Both the position numbers and the translations under genes were made by a program. Of a stretch of DNA of 64,000 nt, positions 11,984 through 25,021 are shown piece by piece; the stretch's first letter is position 1; the number at the start of each line of letters is the position of its first letter. Under the pieces are notes generated by a model that was given only the letters and a program-made list of their open reading frames with translations, was not told where the DNA came from and did not search any database. Location of the stretch: assembly GCA_903813345.2 (NCBI GenBank), contig CAIIXF020000013.1, positions 114,414 to 178,413 of the forward strand, given 5' to 3'. The stretch is from Owenia fusiformis (taxonomy: Eukaryota; Annelida; Polychaeta; Sabellida; Oweniidae).

Positions 11984-12989
11984 CAGGGTGTTCAGGAAAT
12001 AAAGATAATAATGACATAACTTTTTAATAAAATTTGCAGGGATTATAGTTTAAACATATTTAAACTTACTTTTGGAGTTTCAGCTTCAAGCGATTTGATT
12101 TGTCATTTCTGTGGTTGGCATAGCAACGCAAGTAGCGCTAAGGCGGGGCATATGGAATGACTGCAGTAGTTTCTGTGCAACATTTAGCATGGCAAACCGA
12201 TTTTGACTCCATATTTAAAGCTTTCTTGGTGCATCTCAATGATAAAATTCTCCTATTGCTTTGTTTTATGATATAAAAGTCAAATAAATGCTTTTTAATG
12301 ATATTCAGTGGAATTTTCATGACTTAATGCAGGCATTACATAGAAAGCGACTCGGGATGCAATTTCTCTTCCACTTGGACAATTCCCCCTCCCATACTGC
12401 TGCCATAATCACTAAAAAATTGAGTAGCTGAGATTAGAGCAACTCAAGCATCCACCTTATTCACCCAACCTAGCGCCACATGATTTATACTTCTTTGCTG
12501 AATCAAAACAGGACTTAAGAGGACATGCATTTGAGAATACTCATACCATACGTTCACATTTGTTAAACAGACTTTAGGAAATGAGCCAAGAAGAATTCTG
12601 TGAAGTATTTGAAGAAGGTTCAAGAGGCAAAGAGTTTGTGTCTAGATTGGGGGAAATTTTGTAGAATAAATTGATAAATTGGCAAAGAATTTGGGCTTTT
12701 AGTTATAACTACGTTTAAGCATCCGTTTTAAGTCATAAACACAATAGAATCTCTTTTTAAAACATTTAAAACATGCAAATATACTGCAGTTATTCCACCT
12801 GCCCCGCCTTAGCGCTACTCGCGTTGCTATGACAACCACAGAATCAACCAATCAAATCGCTTGAAGCTGAAACTCCAACAATAAGTTAAAATATGTTAAA
12901 CTATAAAACTATAATCTCTGAAACTTTCAATGCAATCCATGAATAAATAAAAAAGTTATGAATATTATCTTTATTTCCTGAACACCCTG
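11984..12989 (+). mobile_element. Mariner element with long TIRs and decayed transposase (left copy)
   Basis: The element is flanked by TA (11982-11983 and 12990-12991). Its TIRs are unusually long, about 190 bp, beginning CAGGGTGTTCAGGAAATAAA and including GCCCCGCCTTAGCGCTACT. Between them the plus strand keeps transposase fragments: HLDNSPSHTA (the second catalytic Asp block of mariner DDD) at about 12370-12400, HPPYSPNLAPHD at about 12445-12485, and the C-terminus ending EFVSRLGEIL near 12660. Stops and frame changes separate these pieces, and the N-terminal half is absent, so the copy is dead. It sits in an aconitase intron. Confidence 0.82.
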
Positions 12990-13699
12990 TACTTTCAAAT
13001 TTGGAGGAAAAAGTATTTTCATAGGAAAAAAATTAACAAATATGACATTAATTTTGAGACCCTTGGTTGACAACCTACTCGCCCCAAAAAATAAATCCAG
13101 ATTTGTAATGGGGTCAGATTTTGGTCAATTTCCCCTGGAATTTCCTGAAATTCCTGAAAACTTAAAGCCATGTGAACTTAACCCTTACACAGTTAGGCTA
13201 TAGAGAATGACACCAACGGTTAGGGGGGGGGGGCAGAACATAGGGGTTTTTCGTTTCAAGTCAAAAAATGACAATTTGGGTATTTTGCGAACTTTGACCA
13301 GTTCTAACTTTCCTCCTAGGGGGTTAGAGTCACAATTACGGTATATTTCAGTTGAATGGGGAAATACTTCTTTAAGGTACACAGTATACTCATTTATTAA
13401 AAAGAGTTTGTATGAAGTGATAATTTCCCTGACATCTAAATATCGCTAAAATAGGTCTTGTCTCAAATATGTGAATTTACTATTGAAATCAATACATAGA
13501 ATGTAGAATGGGTTTCTATTCTGAGTATGTTGCAACTGAAAATCATTGATTTGTTTTCAGAAACTATTCTTGAGAAACAAGGTATGCTGCACCTTACATT
13601 TGCAGACCCATCAGACCATGATAGAGTCCAACCCACTGACAAAATATCTCTAGTAGGACTAACATTGCCCCAGGAAAGGTAAGCTCTCTTTTCTGATTT

Positions 13700-14046
13700 C
13701 AGCGCTACTTGAGTGCTCATTTCAGTAAATATTAGTACTAAACTGAGCACTTATAACACGAGTACTGATTTATTGCAAGTTTTAGTACTAAATGAGTACT
13801 CATATGATGAGCAATAATTTCCTTGTTCAAAATGGTCAAAAACTGCATGATTTTGGCCGGGGGAGGGGGGGGGGTCCGCTCAAACCCTGTGGACCCCCCT
13901 GGCTACGAGCCTGCTATGAGCACTGACTAAGTGCATTATTTGAAATGAGTACATATGTCATGAATAAGTACTAAATTAGCACTCTTGGCATGAGTGCTCA
14001 TAAATGCGCTTTTGCCAGAGTGCTAATTAAGTACTACATGTAATTA
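13700..14046. repeat. AGTACT/GAGTGCTCAT-rich repeat region
   Basis: Multiple short words TTAGTACTAAA, GAGTACTCAT and GAGTGCTCAT recur in both orientations around a G-rich dispersed motif (GGGGGTCCGCTC, GACCCCCCTGGCTACGAG). It looks like a decayed TIR element with a second repeat inside it, but no exact ends could be fixed. The mirror lies near 34860-35200. Confidence 0.35.
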
Positions 14047-14450
14047 TCCCACCGAACGAAGTTTGAGGGGGATATAGGAAAGCCGTGCATTTGTCCGCCC
14101 GCCTTCTGTCCGTGCGTTCGTCTGTTCGTTTGTCCGGGCGACAACTCAAATACCAGATGATGGATTTGATTCAAATTTTATAGGCTTATGCCTTATGGGT
14201 GTAGAATATCTGCTTGAGAAGAAATTTTCAATATGGCCACTCAATTCAAAATGGCCCCATTTTTCGTAAAAATATAAATGTTGATAACTTCCATACTAGT
14301 TGATGGATTTGGTTCAAATTATATATGCTGATGCCTAGGGACAAAGGAGCTTTGCCAAAAAGAAATTTTCAATAGAAAGTCGGGATATACATTCCTCTGA
14401 AGGTTCCAAACTGTGTGAGCACAGGACCATGGGTCCTTTATTCTAATTCT
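14047..14450 (+). repeat. Dispersed repeat with ATCCCACCGAACGAAG head
   Basis: The head CCACCGAACGAAGTTTGAGG GGGATATAGG is followed by a degenerate TCCG/TTCG tract and GGGCGACAACTCAAATACC, then two diverged units with TTGATGGATTTGRTTCAAAT and AAAATGGCC, ending near GGACCATGGGTCCTTTATTC. It has the same module order as the 1169 and 5365 families but different sequence. Mirror at 34440-34856. Confidence 0.6.
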
Positions 14451-14751
14451 AATTTTCTTAATGACAAGAAACTTTCCATGGGATAACATTATGAGGATAA
14501 TATTTTCGACATTTAATTCTCCGAACCTGACAAAAATTAAGCAATAGGCAAATTAAATGATTAGGCAAAATTACCACTAATACATTATACTAAGTTAATT
14601 TTAAAATTTGAATGAGAAAATGGTAAAAATATTAGAATAGATGTTTTAAATAAAGAATAACATATTTTTATGTACAATTTTAAATCTTTATCTTTTGAAA
14701 TGTTTGATGAAAATTGATTCATCTTAATGTTATCTATAAATTTTATTTCAG

Positions 14752-14922
14752 AATGGTACATCCAATGGTTGGAAGAAGTTCCAAAAGAGGAATCGTGAAT
14801 ACAAAGCATTCACGAAAAACATAGTGGTGTTTGATCCTAACTGCCAAGTGTATGGCCTCTATGATCTGACTTTGAAACTATGGAGACTGGGATCTACATC
14901 CACTGTCAGCTCTAAATACTGA
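14752..14922 (+). CDS. Possible terminal exon, 57 codons, unrecognised (left copy)
   Basis: An open stretch begins right after a good acceptor (tttatttcag) and runs 57 codons to a TGA, reading NGTSNGWKKFQKRNREYK at the start and WRLGSTSTVSSKY at the end. It lies about 1.1 kb downstream of the last recognised aconitase exon on the same strand. It does not resemble the aconitase C-terminus, and its open frame does not match the phase left by the previous exon. It could be an exon of another gene, a replaced 3' exon or chance. It is kept in both arms. Confidence 0.3.
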   Translation, partial: NGTSNGWKKFQKRNREYKAFTKNIVVFDPNCQVYGLYDLTLKLWRLGSTSTVSSKY

Positions 14923-15112
14923 TAATAGACATTTTTGTTCATTTATCATCAACAAGTTTAACATATGCTGAATATCAATGAATGATTTTATCAATGAGAG
15001 TGAAAGTACTAGACTTTTTATTTAGGTGACTATATATTTTGAAGGATTGCTTAGGAGGCTACTTTGTAAATTTACCTATTGTACATATACATATTGTAAA
15101 TTTACACTAGGT

Positions 15113-15408
15113 GATTGTAGAATTTTTAGTGCCATTGTAGACAATTTGAGACTAGATCTTAAAGTGATTGTAGAATTTTTAGTGCCATTGTAGACAATTT
15201 GAGACTAGATCTTAAACTGATTGTAGAATTTTTAGTGCCATTGTAGACAATTTGAGACTAGATCTTAAACTGATTGTAGAATTTTTAGTGCCATTGTAGA
15301 CAATTTGAGACTAGATCTTAAAGTGATTGTAGAATTTTTAGTGCCATTGTAGACAATTTGAGACTAGATCTTAAAGTGATTGTAGAATTTTTAGTGCCAT
15401 TGAAGAGG
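15113..15408. repeat. 53-bp satellite array, about 5.5 units (left)
   Basis: The unit contains TGATTGTAGAATTTTTAGTG and CCATTGTAGACAATTTGAGA, then CTAGATCTTAAA. The period is 53 bp and units are nearly identical. The repeated words GTAGAATTT, GCCATTGTAGA and GACTAGATC also occur in the neighbouring 450-bp satellite, so this array appears to be an amplified sub-segment of it. Confidence 0.85.
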
Positions 15409-16279
15409 TCACCACATGTTATACAGCAAACTGGAGGTTACTGTAGATTTTCTATTTTTGTCATATCATAAGTATATCTCAATATGGATATGTTATGGAG
15501 CAATTTTTAAAGATCAATATCGGAAAAGTAACTCTATTTGAACAAACCCCTCCCTCCCCCCTTATAATTGTGTCTGAGAAATGTTGATATGCATCATTTC
15601 GAAAGTCACATTAATCTAACACTAAGATACACTAAGGTTTAAAACTATAAATGAATACATAAGTGAATCCATAGGTGACACAAAGTTAAAAGACTGCCTT
15701 AGAAGAAGGTGAATGTATAATAATATAATATAAATCGGTATGCACCTGCAGTACAATAGCATTAAAGAACTGTTGGGTCATTTAAATGGACACGTTAAAG
15801 GCATTTGGATGCATACAACACAAACCCATTGGCTTAGGTGGATTGTGCTGGCTTAGAAAGTCAGTAATTGGAAGATCAGCTCGCCAAATACTCAAACTTT
15901 CCTGCTTCAGAAACAAATCTAATTTTGTTAAATCATTTTTGTACAAGTATTTTTCTGTCCACATTTTATTGTTTTTTTTGACGATTTTGTTGTTTGGTTC
16001 AGTGTTGTTTTTTTTGTCTAGACCAGAATACATTGACTAAACTTTCATATTTGTTACTTCAGGATTGCCATAAATAGGGTTCAAAAAGATCATTTTTAGT
16101 ATAATTTTACTTCGTTGTGATCTTTTTATTTTCAGTGCTCAGTAGTACCGAAAGTGCACTGGATGAAAAATTCCCAGGCCGATGTCGGATTAATGCTTAT
16201 GACCCCCCTCCCTCCCCCTAACTCTTCAAATACAGTTAATTTTCTGATATCGATCTTTTGAAATGCTCCATTATACAGC

Positions 16280-17830
16280 AACGTTGAAATTTATGGTTGT
16301 TGGCATTTCTCTACTATGGAGAACTATATCATAGACTTGCTTCATTCCTCGTGGTGACCATATAATTTCTATGGTTATTGTACAGTGTAGACTGTATGCT
16401 GTACAGTGACCTTGAGATGACCATAGATAGGGTCATTGGTATTTCTTATTTTGGGAAACTGTCCATCATAGACTTGTCATAGACTCTGTTGCGACTGTAT
16501 ATTTTCTATGGTTGCTGATCTTGTAAATTTACACACTAAATTTACACTGACAGAGATTGACTCAATTAGGGACTAGATCCTGAATTGAATATAGAATTTC
16601 TATTGCCATTGTAGAGGTGACTGTACGTCATACAGCAGCCTTTAGGTAACTTTAGATTTTCTATGTTCATCATAGCATAGGTATTCCCAATTGAGAAATG
16701 TTGTTTGACAACATTGAAATCTATGGTGGTTATTGGCATTTCTCTACTTAGGGAGAATTATGTCTGTAATAGACTTGCCATATTTCTTATGGTGACCATT
16801 CTGTTAATTCAGTGGTTATCATTGAGGATGTACAGTGACCTCAGGACGACTGTAAGTTTTCTATGGTCGTTGGTATTTCTCTATTTTGAGAAACTGTGTC
16901 TACCATAGACTTCCCTTACACTCTGTGGCGACTGTAGATTTGCTATGGTTTCCCTATAGGCTAATTTGTAAAATTACACCTTGTAACTTTACATTGATAG
17001 AGATTGACTCAATTAGGGATTTGATTCTGAGCTGAGTGTAGAATTTCTATTGCCATTGTAAAGGTAACTGTATGTCATACAGCAGCCTTTAGGTAACTTT
17101 AGATTTTCTATGCCTGTCATAGAATTGGTATTTCCCAATTGGGATATGTTGTACAACAACATTGAAATCTATGGTGGTTATTGGCATTTCTCTACTTAGG
17201 GAGAATTATGTCTGTAATAGACTTGCCATATTTCTTGTGGTGACCATATACTGTTAATTCCATGGTTACCATTGAGGATGTACAGTGACCTCGAGACAAC
17301 TGTAAGTTTTCTATGGTCGTTGGTATTTCTCTATTTTGGGAAACTGTGTCTATCATAGACTTCCCTTACACTCTGTGGCGACTGTAGATTTGCTATGGTT
17401 TCCCTATAGGCTAATTTGTAAAATTACATCTTGTAACTTTACATTGATAGAGATTGACTCAATTAGGGATTTGATTCTGAGCTGAGTGTAGAATTTCTAT
17501 TGCCATTGTAAAGGTAACTGTATGTCATACAGCAGCCTTTAGGTAACTTTAGATTTTCTATGCCTGTCATAGAATTGGTATTTCCCAATTGGGATATGTT
17601 GTACAACAACATTGAAATCTATGGTGATTATTGGCATTTCTCTACTTACAGAAAACTATGCCTGCCATGACTCGCCATATTCCTTGAGGTGGCCATATAG
17701 TTTCTATTGTTACCATAGAGGCTGTTGAGTATAGGTTGTATGATGCATAATAACCTTGAAGCAATTGTATATTTTTTTATAGTCATTGATATTTTATGGG
17801 AAACTGTGCCCACCAAAATACAATTTGTGT
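16280..17830. repeat. ~450-bp satellite array, three to four units (left)
   Basis: A unit boundary word (AGGCTAATTTGTAAAATTAC) recurs at about 16958 and 17408, giving a period of 450 bp. Internal landmarks are GATTGACTCAATTAGGGA, GTCATACAGCAGCCTTTAGG, CCCAATTGGGATATGTTG and GTACAGTGACCTC. The first unit is more diverged. Short CTATGGT / ACCATAG words abound in each unit. No ORF is conserved. Confidence 0.82.
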
Positions 17831-19210
17831 ATGACTTTTGACAAACAGCTCATTTTAACTCAAATGCTTCTCTACATGTATATAGACCATGTAGGCCTAT
17901 ACTTAAGAGTTCAAAAATGTAAATAGATGCATGTTCAATAAAATTAAAGTTGATTTTTTTTACTAATTTTCATGAGAATAATTACTATATGAAAGTTGTT
18001 ATATTTTTCCTATTTGTCTTAGTAATTTACTATAATACAGTATTAAATAAATTCATAAAATATGAAACTATTAAACATTTAATAAATTATCAATAGTTAC
18101 AATCATGGATATTATGATATAATATAATTGTATAAGTAAAATAGTATCAACATTCATACCAATCAATATTGTTATTTTCCTGTCGTTTAATGACAGTGTT
18201 GACATGCTTTGTTTATGTAATCATTGACATTAACCTTTTATTTGTGTAAGGGAACATAGACATACAGCAAATGAAAATATCATGCAAAATATCAAATCAT
18301 AATTAAAGATCTGTCAAGCATTATGAATTGCATTATGGATTGTTTGAAATGTTGCTGTTTTTAAGCAAAAGAAAGAGTACATAAGAACATTTAAAGCCCA
18401 GTCTGTTATTATTGATCTATTTTGTACTTATTCATATGATATATGTACTGAAAATATGTATGAAAACTTTATTTGACTAATTCCTGATGTTTTAACCAAA
18501 ATTCTAAAAAAATATGTTTCACACACCCTTTTCCTTCAGCTTTTAAGCTGGACTGCAATGTAAAGCTGCGATGTATCAATAGATTAAGAAATTATGGTTG
18601 TAGTGATATCATAAGTAATTGTTGTTATTCCTCAATAGAATCTTTATATGTTAAATATTTGTTCTGTTCTTGCTGGTGATATTTGATATTCTCTGTAGAA
18701 GTTTCAGAATCTGATTTGTATGTTACCAAGGAGTGGTTACATTTTAAGAACAAACAACCTACTAGCCTAACCAAACAATGACCTAAACCCAACAACAAAT
18801 CAAACAGCCAAACAAGCAAGCGATAAACCAAGTTAAAAGTTTGAATACCTAAGATCAAGCTCAAAAACTTGGTCAATTCAAAACGACAATCTGAACATTT
18901 TTGTTAACCATCATTCTCCAATTCAAAACGACAATCTGAACATTTTTGTTAACCATCATTCTCCACACAGATATCTCAATAATTGGGTCAAAATACCTTC
19001 TGACGGCAAAAGGCTGGCTATCTCTATGCTACAGGACAAGTGAGACCCTATAAAAGCCCACAAGATATTTAGAATAAATTGTACGGGATATCAAAGAAGG
19101 GGCTTTGTTTGATAACCAAATCCCAAAATTAGGTCATTCTGACCTTTATATCAAAATATAGGTCATTCTATTATCAAGTTTAAAATGGCCATTTGAAGAA
19201 AAAATCTCTG
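17831..19210. other. AT-rich stretch without recognised gene (left)
   Basis: The sequence is AT-rich with no exon-like or transposon-like feature that I can support. A 46-bp direct duplication (AATTCAAAACGACAATCTGA onward) occurs at about 18870-18965 and is single-copy in the right arm. The mirror is 29120-30529. Confidence 0.5.
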
Positions 19211-19279
19211 TCATTTGTCTGTTACTATCAATAATCAAAATAAATATTATATTTTAGTTTTTATCACACCATCGGTGGA

Positions 19280-19830
19280 ATATAGTCGCCATACTGGTCG
19301 TGGTCGTGGTCGTGGTCGTGATCGTGATCGTCCCGCTTTTTGTCATCGCCGTTTAAGGAAAACTGCTCATCAGATTTTCTCCAAATTCGCAGAGATGATA
19401 GAGCATATGAAGTACTAGAGCTAATTAACTTTTGGGTGGCCATCTTGTTTTCTGGCGGCCATTTTGAAGGTTTTTCGAAAAATCTTGTCATCGCCATTTC
19501 AGGAAAACTGCTCATTGGATTTCCTTCAAATTTACACAAATGATAGAGGATATCAAGTACTAGAGCTGATTTACTTTTGGGCGGCCATCTTGTTTTCTGG
19601 CAGCCATTTTGAAGAGTTTTCGAAAAATCTTGTCATCGCCATTTCAGAAAATCCGCTCATCGGATTTCCTTCAAAACACACATGATAGAGGATATCAAGT
19701 ACTAGAGCTGATTAACTTTTGGGCGGCCATCTTGTTTTCTGGTGGCCATTTTGAAGGTTTTTCGAAAAATCTTGTCATCGCCATTTCAGAAAAAACGCTT
19801 ATCGGATTTCCTTCAAAAAAGTCAAAAATG
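19280..19830. repeat. GGTCGT microsatellite and ~145-bp array with GGCGGCCATCTTG (left)
   Basis: A hexanucleotide tract (TGGTCGTGGTCGTGATCGTG) at 19290-19335 precedes three to four units of about 145 bp containing GGGCGGCCATCTTGTTTTCT, GGCCATTTTGAAGG, TTTTCGAAAAATCTTGTCAT and AGTACTAGAGCTGATTAAC. Open frames across the units reflect the unit length and are not taken as genes. Confidence 0.75.
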
Positions 19831-20223
19831 TATATCAAACTATTGAATATTGATGTTCTTTATGTTTCTTTGAGATCAATTGTTCACCAACTATGGGTCA
19901 CAAAAGAATAGTGAATTTTTAATTGATGTCATAGTGAGAAAGAAGAAGGGGCACCATTGAAAAACACTTCAAGTAATTAACTAATGCATATCAGTATCTT
20001 GATCAATTGCTCCTATACAGTTTGCACTAAAGTGGCACTAAAATACTGAATTTATTATTTTACATCACAATGAAAAACCACACAGGACAACATTTAAAAG
20101 CACATAAAATATATCATATATATATATATATCTTTACATAATTGTTTTATTTAGTCTATAATGGTGTAAAAGAGCACATTCCTGTTTCTTCATTATAATA
20201 TGTTAGTCTCAGATTATAAGACA

Positions 20224-20319
20224 CTTTAGCCTTGCCCAAGTCGGTCTCTTTTACTTATCTTGATTTCTATAATTCAAGACCAGATAAGTAAAAAAATACC
20301 GACTTGGGCAAGGCTAAAG
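20224..20319. repeat. Hairpin with ~40-bp arms (left)
   Basis: CTTTAGCCTTGCCCAAGTCG at 20224 pairs with its exact complement ending at 20319, and pairing continues inward through TTACTTATCT with a few mismatches around a short loop. It lies just upstream of the LINE fragment and is kept at 27820-27915, so it is older than the arm divergence. Confidence 0.7.
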
Positions 20320-20339
20320 ACACTTAAGAAGCCATCATC

Positions 20340-21095
20340 TTAAGGTGACAACATTTCAGACATATCAATATCAGAAATCAATACCACTGGATATGGCATT
20401 GACATTGGAGGGACTAACATAGGTATTTTAGCATATGCAGATGATATTATTTTGATCGCTCCAAGCTCAGATAATCTACAACAACTACTCAATATTTTAA
20501 ATGAATGGTGCAAAAAGTGGAGAGTACGGATTAATAAAGACAAAACCAAAATAATGCATTTCCGCCCCAAAAATGTAAATTGATGCCAGAAACAATTTAT
20601 ATGCGGTGAAATAACACTTGATTACACACATGATTATAAATATCTTGGACTATATTTTAATGAACACCTAGACTATAATGAATCAGTAAAAATACTCGCA
20701 AAATCTGCCAACCGAGCTCTTGGAGCGGTGATTGCCTTTAAATCCTTTGGAGGATTTCCATATAAAGTATACACAAGACTTTTTGAAACTATGGTTCAGC
20801 CAATTCTCCTATATGGGACTGGAATATGGGGTACACAACAGTATTCATGCATAAATGCCATACAGAACAGACCATGTCGTTATTTTCTATGCCTTGGTAA
20901 ATGTAGCACCAAACGTAGCCACCACCGGAGACATGGCATGGCCTTCAATTTACACTAAACAGCGTGTGGAAATTGCACGTCTGTTCTGTAGGCTAACTTA
21001 CATGGACCACGATCGTCTCAGTAGGAAAGTCTTTATATGGTCTTTATATGGTAGACAACTTTTAAGAAGGCTATCTTCGACTCTATTGGCTTAAC
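20340..21095 (+). mobile_element. Non-LTR retrotransposon (LINE) fragment, reverse transcriptase palm and 3' part
   Basis: The plus strand encodes the RT palm with the catalytic box YADDIILIA, then LNEWCKKWRVRINKDKTKIM, YKYLGLYF, SANRALGAV, TMVQPILLYGTGIWG, and in a shifted frame TTGDMAWPSIYTKQR. This is the order seen in CR1/L2/Rex-type LINEs of marine invertebrates. A stop after HFRPKNVN, one frame change near 20900 and the missing 5' two thirds show it is dead. The right arm carries only the part equivalent to 20340-20826. Confidence 0.85.
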
Positions 21096-21099
21096 ATGG

Positions 21100-22808
21100 G
21101 GATATCATCATATCGACTTTTCGAGACTTCAAACCGCTATAACTATCTAACCAGAAGTTAGATCGAAATTTGATTTAAAGATTCTGATTCCTGAGAAAAT
21201 TCTACCCTTAATTCATAACTCATACGTTAAATTTGGAGAATTTTTTATTTTGACCTACATTTCGGACACCATATCTCAAAAGTGGGTCAAAAAACTTTCT
21301 GACGGCAAAGGCTAACACTATAAGCACACTCTTTGTCACCTGTATACAAAATTTTGAAGCAAATCCTTATAGTGTAATGTCAGAATCGCAAAAATAAGGA
21401 AAAACTATGAATTTGACCTAGATTTTGACCTAGGCATTTTTGCGTCCAAATTTTAAAGCTAGATAGCCTTCGAGGTCCCCTCCTTTTATAGGCTTTCAGA
21501 ATATTAAGCTGTACTCAGTCTATATCTGGTATTTTACACTTCGAAAAAATCCTTTTTCTCATTGACATAACATGGGGCACCAAATTTAGCGATTTTTGAA
21601 CTTTCAAAACGCCATAACTTTCGAACCGAAAGTCGGATCGAAATTTGGTTTGCAGATTCAGATTCCTGACAAAATTCTACCCCTAAATCATAACTCATAC
21701 GTTAAATTTGGAAACTTTTTATTTTGACCTACTTTTTGGACACGCCATTTCTTTCGAACCGGAAGTCGGATCGAAATTTGGTTTGCAGATTCAGATTCCT
21801 GACAAAATTCTACCCCTAAATCATAACTCATACGTTAAATTTGGAAACTTTTTATTTTGACCTACTTTTTGGACACGCCATTTCTTCCGAACCGGAAGTC
21901 TGATCGAAATTTGGTTTGCAGATTCGGATTCCTGAGAAAATTCTACCCTTAATTCATAACACAAACGCTGAATTTGGAGAACTTTTTATTTTGACCTACT
22001 TTTCGGACACCATATCTCAAAAATGGGTCAAAATACTTTCTGACGGCAAGAGGCTTACCCTATAAGCACACTCTTTGCTACCTGTATACAAAATTTAGAA
22101 GCAAATCATTAAAATGTAGTGTCAGAATCACAAAAATAAGGAAAAACTATGAATTTGACCTAGATTTTGACCTAGGCATTTTGCTGTCCAGATTTTGAAG
22201 CTAGTTGGCTTTTTAGGTCCCCTTCTTTTAAGGGCTATCATTATATTAAGCTGTACTCAGTCTATATCTCGTATATTACACTTCAAAAAAATCTTTTTTC
22301 CCATTGACTTAACATGGGGCACAAATTTAGCTATTTTTGAGCTTTCAAAACGCCATAACTTCCGAACCGGAAGTCCGATCGAAATTTGGTTTGCAGATTC
22401 AGATTCCTGAGACAATTCTACGCTTATTTCATAATTCATATGTTGAATTTGGAGAACTTGCTGTTCTGACCTAATTTTCGGACGCCATATCTCAAAATCG
22501 GTAAGAGTAATCAAAAAACGATTTGCCTTATGGAATTAGCGTTTTTTCAAAGGAACATGATGAAAAAAACCTGGAGCGAAAATACTGAATGACGACTGAG
22601 AAAACTGGCAAAATAGTGAAAACACAAGATTTGACCTAGTTCTTGACCTTTGACCTAGATAAAAATTTGACCTAATTTCCCAGAAAGCCGGATACAGTCC
22701 TAAGTTAACCATGTAAGTTGGATTAAGTAAGCTGTTATAGTTGACGAGAAATTTGGTGAGGAGGAAGAAAAAAGAATAATAATAATAAAGAAAACAGGCA
22801 AAAACAAT
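21100..22808 (+). repeat. Tandem and dispersed repeat block, left contig only
   Basis: Units with CAAAACGCCATAACTTTCGA, AAGTCGGATCGAAATTTGGT, GATTCAGATTCCTGACAAAA and TTTTTATTTTGACCTACTTT recur with ~125-bp spacing (21615-21980) and again at 22330. A longer segment (GACCTAGATTTTGACCTAGG, TCTTTGCYACCTGTATACAA) occurs at about 21300-21500 and 22020-22260. It ends in AATAATAATAATAAAG before the hairpin at 22809, as expected of a 3' end of a mobile repeat. No ORF is supported. Confidence 0.65.
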
Positions 22809-22835
22809 AGACTCCAGATTTTCAATCTGGAGTCT
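22809..22835. repeat. Perfect 12-bp stem hairpin at repeat 3' end
   Basis: AGACTCCAGATT, loop TTC, AATCTGGAGTCT form a perfect stem-loop right after an AATAAT tract and ACAGGCAAAAACAATAG. Its place at the boundary between repeat and unique-looking sequence suggests the 3' terminal structure of a transposon, of Helitron or other type. Confidence 0.6.

Positions 22836-25021
<2,186 letters not shown>

Larger units (their letters stand above)
44..13678 (+). pseudogene. ACO2: Mitochondrial aconitase-like unprocessed pseudogene, left copy
   Basis: The exons match mitochondrial aconitate hydratase (citrate to isocitrate, TCA cycle) in order and have splice sites. They lie at 44-195 (GTDSH, IPWELKCPK), 4266-4416 ([12 protein letters not shown]), 5177-5281 (NMGAEIGA), 6590-6684 (YDQLIEINLSE), 7012-7117 (NGPFTSDF, WPLDIKVG), 7965-8121 ([14 protein letters not shown], Fe-S ligand Cys), 8462-8622, 10503-10674 ([12 protein letters not shown]), about 11155-11250 (LKYRGHLDNISNN), 11587-11719 ([18 protein letters not shown]) and 13561-13678 (QGMLHLTFADP). 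Introns are retained, so it is not a retrocopy. Lesions shared with the right copy are a broken frame in the first exon, two in-frame stops in 6590-6684 with its donor changed from GT to TT, and loss of the ACGPC segment with two Fe-S cysteines in 8462-8622. Lesions private to this copy are a 1-bp loss in 7965-8121 and a 20-bp loss in 10503-10674. Earlier exons would lie left of the window. Confidence 0.88.
1..20826 (+). repeat. Left arm of a ~20-kb inverted duplication
   Basis: The whole stretch recurs in reverse complement at 26595-46818: position 1 pairs with 46818 and position 20826 with 26595. Matching landmarks occur in mirrored order, including all aconitase exons, two mariner copies, a hairpin at 9597, 53-bp and 450-bp satellites and a LINE fragment. 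The arms differ by point changes and by indels. Present only here are a 679-bp TIR element at 8746-9424, extra tandem units near 2000-3500, 5790-6160 and 19460-19680, and about 70 bp next to the mariner start at 11984. The arm starts at or before the window edge, so its outer end is unseen. It may be a genuine inverted duplication or a misplaced second haplotype. Confidence 0.93.

Noticed and set aside
1-13678. A functional second aconitase gene
   Set aside because: Shared stops, lost donor, lost Fe-S cysteines and broken frames in both copies exclude a normal enzyme.
15113-15408. The 53-bp array as a CRISPR-like array
   Set aside because: Units are contiguous and identical over their whole length without unique spacers, so it is a satellite in a eukaryotic intergenic region.
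19340-19911. Overlapping frames of 67-100 codons with similar sequences (FWAAILFSGGHFEGFSKN)
   Set aside because: They arise from the ~145-bp tandem units; no start context or homologue was recognised.
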